From JAHFUI01 sp041485905 (GTDB taxonomy: Bacteria > Acidobacteriota > Vicinamibacteria > Vicinamibacterales > CAVVIG01), in assembly GCA_041485905.1 (NCBI GenBank), contig JBGPKK010000039.1, positions 1-32,370 on the forward strand: a DNA stretch of 32,370 nucleotides, given 5' to 3'. A model generated the notes under the pieces. It did no database searches. It saw nothing but the letters and a program-made list of their open reading frames with translations, and was not told the DNA's origin. This document shows, one piece after another, positions 1 through 6,924 of this stretch. Position 1 is the stretch's first letter. Every line of letters starts with the position of its first letter. The position numbers were made by a program, and so were the translations under genes.

Positions 1-765
1 ATCCAGCCCGGACTCGAGAGCCTCAGCACCCCGATCCTCGGTCTCATGCGGAAAGGGGTCACGGCCTTCCAGAACGTACGCTTCCTCAAGTGGTGTGCCG
101 AGTATGGGATCCGCGTCGTCTGGAACATCATCTACGGGTTCCCCGGCGAGCCCCCGGAAGAGTACGCCCGCATGGCGGAGGTGGTCCCCTCTCTCACTCA
201 CCTCGTACCGCCACGGCTGGTCCCGCTCGATCTCCACCGGTTCAGTCCCTACCACGAGCGGCCGGGCGAATTCGGGATCGAGATTCTCGGTCCCTGGCCC
301 TGGTATCCGTACGTCTACCGCATCGACGACGCGACGCTCATGAATCTCGCGTACGGCTTTCAGTATCGCCACCTCGACGGGCGTGTCCCCGAGACGTATG
401 TGGCGCCGCTCCGCCGTGAGATCGAGGCGTGGCGCGCCAACCGTTCAACGAGCTACCGTGCGCTGCGCTACCGCCGTGGGCCCGGCTTCCTTGTCATCCA
501 GGATCGGCGGCCCAATCTCGAACGCGCTGACTACTCGTTCGACGAAGCTGAGGCGCAGATCTACCTCGCATGTGAGGATGGCGCAACGGCCGACGGCGCA
601 TGCGCGACCCTCCGCGCAACCGGCGCGACCGACCTTGACGTCGCCGACGTTGAGCAGTTCCTCGACGAGTTGGTCGATCTCCGGCTCGTCTTTGAGGAAG
701 CGGGCCGCTATCTCGCCCTGGCCCTCCCGGCCAACCTTCCGGATGCCAGTCCAGGATCTTGCTGA
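1..765 (+). CDS. RiPP maturation radical SAM protein (B12-type), C-terminal part
   Basis: Partial gene whose reading frame is open from the first base; 254 codons plus TGA are visible. The text 'QPGLESLSTPILGLMRKG' followed by 'QNVRFLKWCAEYGIRVVWNIIYGFPGE' is typical of the second half of the radical-SAM barrel in the family annotated as RiPP maturation radical SAM protein 1, whose N-terminal half (off the window) carries the cobalamin-binding domain and the CxxxCxxC cluster motif. The last ~65 residues look like a small helical/winged-helix domain. The family is thought to modify ribosomal peptides by radical chemistry; the substrate here is unknown. Genes for a PpiC-related protein, a leader-peptidase ABC exporter and HlyD follow on the same strand, which supports a RiPP role. 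The catalytic cysteines cannot be checked because they lie upstream. Confidence 0.85.
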   Translation: MQPGLESLSTPILGLMRKGVTAFQNVRFLKWCAEYGIRVVWNIIYGFPGEPPEEYARMAEVVPSLTHLVPPRLVPLDLHRFSPYHERPGEFGIEILGPWPWYPYVYRIDDATLMNLAYGFQYRHLDGRVPETYVAPLRREIEAWRANRSTSYRALRYRRGPGFLVIQDRRPNLERADYSFDEAEAQIYLACEDGATADGACATLRATGATDLDVADVEQFLDELVDLRLVFEEAGRYLALALPANLPDASPGSC

Positions 766-998
766 GAATTTCTTGGGTCCTTCGAAGCCCAGCGTTTCGG
801 GTCTGGTTCACGAGTGACCGCAATACGATGTCTACCGCGATACCGTCGCGGAACCCTCCCGGTGGCGTGCATATGCCCGGCGAATGGTTGGCCCGGCCCA
901 TTGTCATGTGATGCCGCGGCTTGACAAGCCTGGACGTGAAGTGAAGCAATACCGCTCGCGATCGCCCGGATATTGGCCGAGAATGTGTCGAACAGCGT
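766..998. other. Intergenic region between rSAM and PpiC-related genes, with a possible 27-codon ORF
   Basis: A 233-bp stretch without a convincing gene. It holds a short ATG ORF at 828-911 (27 codons) with a Gly-Gly pair at residues 12-13, discussed as a finding, and a perfect TTGACA hexamer at 921-926 on the + strand without a good -10 box at the right spacing. No strong ribosome binding site is seen before the short ORF or before the next gene. It could carry a weak internal promoter or a decayed precursor gene. Confidence 0.4.
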
Positions 999-2174
999 AT
1001 GGGGACCCACGATGACGAAGAAAAGCATGGCGGGAGAACCAGGGCGGAGGCCTCGGAGCGCCGGGCCGACGAAGAACCGAAGCACCTCCAGCCACGCAAC
1101 ATGGACGAGACAGATCGGGCTGGGTGGAGCCGCGCGGTCTTCGTGATTGACGGCAAAGACATCACCGTCGCTGACGTTGTCCGGGCGGCTCATTTTCGGG
1201 GAGAGCTGGAGCCGGTCTGGACCGCGTTGCAGCGTCTGGTCGAGCGCGCCACGCGTGCGGCGGACGGAGGTGATCCTGACGAGGCCTCGTTGCAGTCGCT
1301 GTCGGAGCAGTTCCGCTACGAGCGTGACTTGATCACCGCTGAAGAAACGGAGCGCTGGCTGGAGGGTCGGGGCTTGACACTGGAGGACTTCAGCGCGTAC
1401 TTCCTCCGGCACTACTGGGCGGACACGCTCGACGACACGACCGGGCGTCCAGCGCTCGACTTGGCCTCCGCTTCTGACGCGCTCTGGGAGCTGTTGCGAG
1501 TGGAGCTTCAGCTGTCCGGCGAGCTCGATCGGATGGCACGGCGACTCAGCTGGCGCTTCGCAGCGGCCCACGCCCAACGCGACCAGTCCGCGGCGTACCT
1601 CGACGGACGTGAACCGCTCCATGACCCCACACCCGACGACACCTCCCTCAAGGACTGGCCCGCCAGGCTTGAATGCGACCGGCAGTGGCTCGAGGACATG
1701 CAGCAACTGGAAGCCGCGTATCGGCGGCAATGCGAGTGGCTGATGACGCCGGACCACGTCGAGCGGTCGCTCAAGTCGATGCGGCTGACCTTGACGCGGA
1801 TCGATCTGGAAACCGTCGAGGTGGACTCGCTCGATGCCGTCCGCGAGGTCGTGATGTGCCTACGCGAGGACGGCATGTCCATGTCGGAGGTGGCTTCGGA
1901 GGAACGCTATCCGTACCGGCGAACCGAGGTGGTGTTTGAAGACCTGCCCCCCGAAGTTCAGCAGAAGGTCCTGTGCGCCGTGCCCGGCGAGGTACTGGAG
2001 CCGTTGTCGCATGCCGACGGGTTTGAGCTGCACCGGCTCCTCGGGAAGGCCGATCCCGATCTGGCCGACGATGAGGTCCGCGAGCGCGTCGAGCGTCAGA
2101 TGCTGGAGCGCCATTTTTCCGAGCTGACGCCCACGTGCGTCCAGTGGTTGATGGCGCCGAGTGGCGCGCCATGA
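999..2174 (+). CDS. PpiC-related putative peptide maturation protein
   Basis: A 391-residue cytoplasmic-looking protein without signal peptide or membrane segment. The C-terminal ~110 residues ('VREVVMCLREDG...SEVASEERYPYRRTEVVFEDLPPEVQQKVLCAVPGEVLEPLSHADGFELHRLLGK') follow the pattern of a parvulin/PpiC rotamase domain: low-complexity front, 'LPPEVQ' helix, 'PGEV..P', then the 'GFELHRLLGK' strand. The N-terminal two thirds are helical, like SurA/PpiC chaperone arms. PpiC-related proteins are known partners in peptide maturation cassettes, which fits the rSAM gene before it and the exporter after it; a role in presenting the precursor to the enzymes is inference. The start is uncertain: ATG at 999 or an in-frame ATG at 1101, neither with a clear Shine-Dalgarno site. 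The first 34 residues are highly charged, so 1101 is quite possible. The stop overlaps the next start (ATGA). Confidence 0.6.
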   Translation: MGTHDDEEKHGGRTRAEASERRADEEPKHLQPRNMDETDRAGWSRAVFVIDGKDITVADVVRAAHFRGELEPVWTALQRLVERATRAADGGDPDEASLQSLSEQFRYERDLITAEETERWLEGRGLTLEDFSAYFLRHYWADTLDDTTGRPALDLASASDALWELLRVELQLSGELDRMARRLSWRFAAAHAQRDQSAAYLDGREPLHDPTPDDTSLKDWPARLECDRQWLEDMQQLEAAYRRQCEWLMTPDHVERSLKSMRLTLTRIDLETVEVDSLDAVREVVMCLREDGMSMSEVASEERYPYRRTEVVFEDLPPEVQQKVLCAVPGEVLEPLSHADGFELHRLLGKADPDLADDEVRERVERQMLERHFSELTPTCVQWLMAPSGAP

Positions 2175-5100
2175 CGGAGTCGCTCGACGAGGCGCTGCGG
2201 CGCTGGCCCTTCTTTCGGCTTCTTCCTGAGCAGCATCTCGACAACGTGCGCGCGCTCGCCCGCGAGGAGCGTTACGAATTCGGCGATGTGATCGTCAAGC
2301 AGGGCGACGAGGTCGATGCCTTCTACCTGTTGACGTCGGGCCGGGCCCGCGTGGTCAAGGAGACGGAGCGGCGCCGCGAAATCGCGCTGGCGACGCTGCG
2401 CCCTGGCGACACGTTCGGCGAGACGGCGCTGCTCTCCGGAGGGACGCGGACGGCGACGGTCCGATGCAGCACAGCGGTGGAGGTGCTGCGATTCGATCGC
2501 GACGACTTCCTGACGCTGCTGTCGCGCTATCCGGAGCTCAAACACTCCCTCGAGAGCACCGCCCGCTTGCGCACCCTGCACAGCTTCCTGTACGAGTTCA
2601 GCAACTTCGGACGGCTGCCGGCGCGCACCCTGCAGGCCCTAATTGAGAAGCTGTCGGTGGTCGACGTCTCCAAAGGGGAAATCATCATCCGTGAAGGCGA
2701 GCCGGCCGGCCCGATGTTTGTCGTCGAGTCGGGCAAGGTCCGCGTGTTCTCGAACAGAAACGGCCGCGTGCGGAACCTGGCGTTCTGCCGGGAGGGCGAT
2801 TTCTTCGGCGAGCTGTCCATCCTGAACGAATCGCCGAGGGCGGCCTCGGCCGAGGCCGTCACCCCCGTGCGGCTGCTGGCGCTGCAGCCCGAGGTCGTGC
2901 GAGAGCTGAAGGCGCAGTTTCCCGAGTTCCGAAAGCTGATGGAGGAGCGGCTGGCGCAGTATCGCGCGGACACGGAGGCGCGCGTCCCGCTGGACGTTGC
3001 GACCGAACAGCTGCCCGCCGAGACGCGCGTCCACGACAAGGTCGATCTCGGTCCCGAGCCGCCCGAGACCGAAGAGCCGTTCGCCGAGGAAGGTGGCCTG
3101 TTCCGCAAACGGCGTCGGCGCCTTCGCCGCGTCCCACACGTCCAGCAGATCGACGAGATGGACTGCGGCGCCGCGTGCCTCGGCATGATCTGCCGGCATT
3201 TCGGGCGCGACGTCAGCCTGGCGCGCATCCGGGAGCTCTGTCACACGTCGCGCGACGGAACGAGCCTGAAGGCGATCTGTCACGCCGCGACCGAACTGGG
3301 CCTCGCCGCGCGAGCGCTCAAGGTCTCGCTGCGCAATCTGTCCGAGATGCCGCTGCCGGCGATCGTGCACTGGGAAGGCAACCATTGGATGGTGCTGGTC
3401 GACGTCAGCCCCTCGCGCGTGCGCGTGGACGATCCGGCGCTCGGCGGCCGGCGCATCCCCCGGGCGGAGTTCGAAACGAAGTGGTCCGGATACGCGGCGC
3501 TGTTCGACTACACGGAGGCGTTCGAGCACGCGCCGGAAGCGCGATCCACGCTGGTGTGGCTCGCGCCGTTCCTCAGGAAACACCGCGGCGTGCTGGTGCA
3601 GGCGCTGCTGCTCGCGGTGGTGGCGACGATTCTCCAGCTGCTGTTCCCGGTGTTCACCCAGGTGGTCGTGGACAAGGTGATCGTCGAGAACGACGTCGAG
3701 CTGCTGAACATCATCCTCATCGCGATGGGTGTGACGCTCGTGTTCATGCAGCTGGCCAACCTGACGCAGGAGTACCTGCTCAGCTTCGCGGCCGTACGCA
3801 TCGACGCCGCTATCCTGGATTTCCTCACGCGGCAGCTGCTGTCCCTGCCGCTGCTCTACTTCAGCAGCAGGCGGACCGGCGACATCCAGCGCCGGCTGGA
3901 CGGGGCGAGGCAGGTGCGCCAGTTCGCCGTGCAGCACGGCATCGGCGGTCTGCTGTCGCTCCTCACGCTGGCCGGCGCAGTCGGCCTGATGATCGCGTAC
4001 AGCCCGTCGCTGGCGGCGATCTTCCTGGCGACCGTTCCGCTCTACGTCGGGATGATGTGGTTCTCGGTCAAGGTTCTACGGCCGCTGTTCGCGGACATCG
4101 AGGAGAGTCAAGGGAAGTACGCGTCCCATCAGGTCGACGCGATCAAAGGCATCGAGGCGGTCAAGGCGGCCTCGGGCGAGCTGGCGTTTCGCGACGCCAT
4201 GCTCAACCAGTTTCTCAGCGTCTCCCGCAAGATGTTCCGCGCAAATTTCATCTTGATGTCGTACGACAGCGTCCTGCAGACGGTCGGTCTGGCCTCGACC
4301 GCCCTCTTCCTGTGGGTCGGCGCGACCCGGGTGATGCAGGGGCAGCTCACGGTGGGCGCGTTCGTCGCGTTCAGCTCGCTGACGGCGATGGCCTCCACCG
4401 GGATTCTGCGCTCGCTCGGGATCTGGGATCAGTTCCAGCTGGTCTCGGTGCTGCTGAACCGGCTGAACGACATCTTCGAGCCCGAACCCGAGCAGGGGCG
4501 CGACCGCTCGCGCCTGACGCCGGTGCACACGCTGGACGGCCACGTCGAACTGCGTCAGGTGGGCTTCCAGTACGGCGGGCCCGAAGCGCCCCACATTCTG
4601 AAGGGAATCGACCTCGAGTTTCCGCGGGGCAAGACGACCGCGATCGTCGGGCGGAGCGGCAGCGGCAAGACCACGTTGATCAAACTGGTGGCCGGCCTCA
4701 TCGAACCGACCGCGGGCACGATCCTCGTCGATCACCTCGATCTCAAGACGCTGAACTACCGCGATGTGCGCCGGCAAATCGGGATGGTGCTGCAGGAAAA
4801 CCACATGTTCGACGAGACGATCGCCGGAAACATCGCGTTCGGCGACCCCGAGCCGGGCTTCGATCGCGTCCTCTGGAGCGCGCAGGCCGCCAACGCCCAC
4901 GACTTCATCATGCGCCTGCCGATGGGCTACGAGACGCGAATCGGGGAGTCGGGCCTGGGCCTCTCGGGCGGGCAGAAGCAGCGCATCGCCATCGCCCGGG
5001 CGCTGTATCTGGATCCGCCCATCCTCATTTTCGACGAGGCCACGAGCGCGCTCGACACCGAGTCGGAGCGGGCGATCCAGGAAAACCTGGGCCGGATGAT

Positions 5101-5269
5101 GGCGGGTCGTACCTCACTGGTCATTGCCCATCGGCTCAGCACCATTCGCGATGCCGACTCGATCGTCGTCCTGGAACAGGGCGAGGTCGCCGAAGTCGGC
5201 ACGCACGACGAGCTGATGGCCCGGCGTGGACTGTATTTCCACCTGTCGAGTCAGCAGCTTGGCATTTGA
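2171..5269 (+). CDS. Peptidase-containing ABC exporter with two N-terminal cNMP-binding-like domains
   Basis: A 1032-residue inner-membrane exporter of the bacteriocin/RiPP type that removes a double-glycine leader and pumps the peptide out. Order: two cyclic-nucleotide-binding-like folds (about 14-120 and 145-260), a basic linker (311-320), a C39 peptidase (about 320-455), a six-helix ABC membrane domain (about 470-770) and an ATPase (about 790-1030). The C39 site is complete: Gln326, Cys332, His405, Asp421. The ATPase has Walker A GRSGSGKT (827-834), LSGGQ (931-935), Walker B ILIFDE (951-956) and His987. Both nucleotide-binding domains keep the phosphate-cassette pair: Glu84/Arg93 ('FGETALL...TRTATV') and Glu214/Arg223 ('FGELSIL...PRAAS'). 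The start is ATG 2171, overlapping the previous stop; a GTG at 2135 is less likely. HlyD follows after 8 nt. Ligand and cargo are unknown. Confidence 0.92.
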   Translation: MTESLDEALRRWPFFRLLPEQHLDNVRALAREERYEFGDVIVKQGDEVDAFYLLTSGRARVVKETERRREIALATLRPGDTFGETALLSGGTRTATVRCSTAVEVLRFDRDDFLTLLSRYPELKHSLESTARLRTLHSFLYEFSNFGRLPARTLQALIEKLSVVDVSKGEIIIREGEPAGPMFVVESGKVRVFSNRNGRVRNLAFCREGDFFGELSILNESPRAASAEAVTPVRLLALQPEVVRELKAQFPEFRKLMEERLAQYRADTEARVPLDVATEQLPAETRVHDKVDLGPEPPETEEPFAEEGGLFRKRRRRLRRVPHVQQIDEMDCGAACLGMICRHFGRDVSLARIRELCHTSRDGTSLKAICHAATELGLAARALKVSLRNLSEMPLPAIVHWEGNHWMVLVDVSPSRVRVDDPALGGRRIPRAEFETKWSGYAALFDYTEAFEHAPEARSTLVWLAPFLRKHRGVLVQALLLAVVATILQLLFPVFTQVVVDKVIVENDVELLNIILIAMGVTLVFMQLANLTQEYLLSFAAVRIDAAILDFLTRQLLSLPLLYFSSRRTGDIQRRLDGARQVRQFAVQHGIGGLLSLLTLAGAVGLMIAYSPSLAAIFLATVPLYVGMMWFSVKVLRPLFADIEESQGKYASHQVDAIKGIEAVKAASGELAFRDAMLNQFLSVSRKMFRANFILMSYDSVLQTVGLASTALFLWVGATRVMQGQLTVGAFVAFSSLTAMASTGILRSLGIWDQFQLVSVLLNRLNDIFEPEPEQGRDRSRLTPVHTLDGHVELRQVGFQYGGPEAPHILKGIDLEFPRGKTTAIVGRSGSGKTTLIKLVAGLIEPTAGTILVDHLDLKTLNYRDVRRQIGMVLQENHMFDETIAGNIAFGDPEPGFDRVLWSAQAANAHDFIMRLPMGYETRIGESGLGLSGGQKQRIAIARALYLDPPILIFDEATSALDTESERAIQENLGRMMAGRTSLVIAHRLSTIRDADSIVVLEQGEVAEVGTHDELMARRGLYFHLSSQQLGI

Positions 5270-5277
5270 GGACACCG

Positions 5278-6468
5278 GTGAGATCCAACAGCCAGTCGCC
5301 GGGTCGTGGGTCTCTCGAGCACGAGGCCGAGATGCTGCCCCAGGATCCCCCTCCGAAATTGGTCCGCTGGATCGGGTGGTTGATGGTCGTGATGTTCTTC
5401 ACCGCTCTGACCGGCGCCATCGTCGTCCACGTGCCGGAGACCGTGCGAAGCCCGTTCGTGCTGGTGCCCATAGGCGGCGCGGACCCGATTCAGGCGCCAC
5501 GGCTGGCGGTGGTGACACAGGTGCACGTCACCGAGGGCCAGCGCGTCGCGGCGGGGACGGAGCTGTTCGTGTTGCGTTCAGACGAGATTAGAACCTGGCG
5601 GACGGAGCTGACCACGGCGACCTCGGACCTGCGGACCAAGGCCGCCAGCATCGTCAAGACCGAGGCATCGTATGCGGATCAGTTGAATATCAAGAAGAGC
5701 GAGATCGCTCAGGCCGTGCGCGAGCTCGAGTTCCGTCAGCAGACCGTGGGCACCAAACGCGATCTCCTGGCGCGAACCACGGCGCTCGCCAACGCCAAGA
5801 TCGTGCCGCAGGCCACGCTCATCGCCGAGCAACTAGACCTCGATCAGGCAGAAAAGGAGCTGACGCTGGCAGAACGGCGCCGGGAGGCGACCGACCTCGA
5901 ACGCCAGCGGACCGAGACCGAGCATGCCGTCTGGCGTACGGAGGCGAACGCAGAACTCGAGAAGCTGAAGGCTCGAATCGCCGCGCTGAAAGCGCCGCTG
6001 AACGACTCCAGGGACGACCTGCTGTCGATCCGGGCGCCGTACGACGGCGTCGTGATCTCGCTGATGCAGCGCAACGCCGGCAATGTCGTGCAGGCCGGGC
6101 AGGAGCTCTGCCGGATCGCGCCCCTGGACGCGACTCCGCGCGCCCGCGTGATGCTTCAGGAACAGGGGTTGCCGCGACTTGCCGTCGGCCAGCGGGTGCG
6201 GCTGTTCTTCGAGGCGTTTCCGTACCAGCGCTATGGCTCCATCACCGGTACGCTCGACTGGATCAGTCCTGCGGCCGTGGCGTCCCCAGAGGGGCAGAGT
6301 TTTATTGCCCTGGCCTCACCGAGTCAGACGTTCATTCTCGTCAAGCAGGAGCCGCGGCCGCTGCAGGTCGGGATGAAGGGCGAGGCGCGCATCATCGTGG
6401 GCGACCGTCGGCTGATCGAGTACGCCTTCGAACCGATCCGCCAACTCCGCGAGAACATGCGTCGCTGA
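5278..6468 (+). CDS. HlyD-family membrane fusion protein of the exporter
   Basis: A 396-residue periplasmic adaptor linking the ABC exporter to an outer-membrane channel. It has a short cytoplasmic N-terminus, one membrane anchor (about 31-50, 'WIGWLMVVMFFTALTGAIVV'), a first lipoyl half ('VHVTEGQRVAAGTELFVL'), a long charged coiled coil (roughly 100-245, rich in A/E/K/L/R), the second lipoyl half ('IRAPYDGVVISLMQ...GNVVQAGQELCRI') and a C-terminal beta-barrel region. GTG 5278 is chosen as start because a GAGG motif lies about 8 nt upstream and the exporter stop is just before it; the same frame runs open far upstream, but that text lies inside the exporter gene. The family often sits in NHLP-type export cassettes. 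No outer-membrane TolC gene is seen in the window. Confidence 0.9.
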   Translation: MRSNSQSPGRGSLEHEAEMLPQDPPPKLVRWIGWLMVVMFFTALTGAIVVHVPETVRSPFVLVPIGGADPIQAPRLAVVTQVHVTEGQRVAAGTELFVLRSDEIRTWRTELTTATSDLRTKAASIVKTEASYADQLNIKKSEIAQAVRELEFRQQTVGTKRDLLARTTALANAKIVPQATLIAEQLDLDQAEKELTLAERRREATDLERQRTETEHAVWRTEANAELEKLKARIAALKAPLNDSRDDLLSIRAPYDGVVISLMQRNAGNVVQAGQELCRIAPLDATPRARVMLQEQGLPRLAVGQRVRLFFEAFPYQRYGSITGTLDWISPAAVASPEGQSFIALASPSQTFILVKQEPRPLQVGMKGEARIIVGDRRLIEYAFEPIRQLRENMRR

Positions 6469-6543
6469 CCGCCTGGCGCGGGCCATTCACAATTCCTCGT
6501 CGCGCGCCCGCGGGCCATTCGTCTCGTTCAACGCGACCTCATG

Positions 6544-6576
6544 TATACTCGGTAACCGAGTGTAGCGGTAACCGAG
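6544..6576 (+). promoter_or_regulatory. Promoter and palindromic operator of padR-ADOP
   Basis: A -10-like TATACT (6544-6549) overlaps a perfect 15-bp palindrome ACTCGGTAACCGAGT (6547-6561). An 11-bp core, CGGTAACCGAG (6550-6560), is repeated at 6566-6576, 16 bp downstream. The position over the -10 box and presumed start of transcription suits autorepression by the PadR protein encoded 10 nt further on. No good -35 hexamer is visible. PadR operators are usually dyads; that this one binds this PadR is inference. Confidence 0.6.
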
Positions 6577-6586
6577 AGGTGGACTC

Positions 6587-6922
6587 ATGAGCAAACCGGC
6601 GGACCTCGTGCAAGGCACGCTCGATCTGTTGCTGCTGAAGATTCTCGCGGTGGAGCCGATGCACGGGTGGGCGATTGGGCAACGACTGACGCGCGTCTCC
6701 GGCAAGGATCTTCAGGTCAGCGACGGATCGCTCTACCCCGCCCTCCACAAGCTCGAACAGCAAGGCTTGATTACGGCCACGTGGAGGAAAACGGACCTCG
6801 GCCGCCGGGCGAAGTTCTACGCCCTCACGCGCCCGGGCCGCCGCCACCTCGAACACGAAACCGAAAACTGGCAGCGTCTGTCGTCCGCTATCAGCCGGAT
6901 CGTCAGGCTGAAGGAGGCCTAA
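6587..6922 (+). CDS. PadR-family transcriptional repressor
   Basis: A 111-residue DNA-binding protein of the short PadR type: 'VQGTLDLLLLKILAVEPMHGWAIGQRL' is the first helices, 'VSDGSLYPALHKLEQQGLITATW' the recognition helix and wing, and 'GRRAKFYALTRPGRRHL' the second wing strand, followed by a short dimerising helix. The start ATG 6587 has a good AGGTGG site. PadR genes of this length precede ADOP permeases very often in Acidobacteriota, and this one is followed after 2 nt by such a gene. It probably represses itself and the permease through the upstream palindromes. The inducer is unknown. Confidence 0.93.
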   Translation: MSKPADLVQGTLDLLLLKILAVEPMHGWAIGQRLTRVSGKDLQVSDGSLYPALHKLEQQGLITATWRKTDLGRRAKFYALTRPGRRHLEHETENWQRLSSAISRIVRLKEA

Positions 6923-6924
6923 TC

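Noticed and set aside
921..926. Perfect TTGACA upstream of the PpiC-related gene
   Set aside because: No acceptable -10 hexamer at 16-18 nt; kept only as a remark in the intergenic entry.
2639..3937. 432-codon open frame on the - strand inside the exporter gene
   Set aside because: Composition is His/Arg/Glu/Gln-rich shadow text with no domain; the + strand frame has intact C39 and ABC motifs.
3175..5277. Upstream extension of the HlyD frame through the exporter gene
   Set aside because: Arg/Ala/Gly-rich shadow of the ABC exporter in another frame; the adaptor begins at GTG 5278 with a ribosome binding site.
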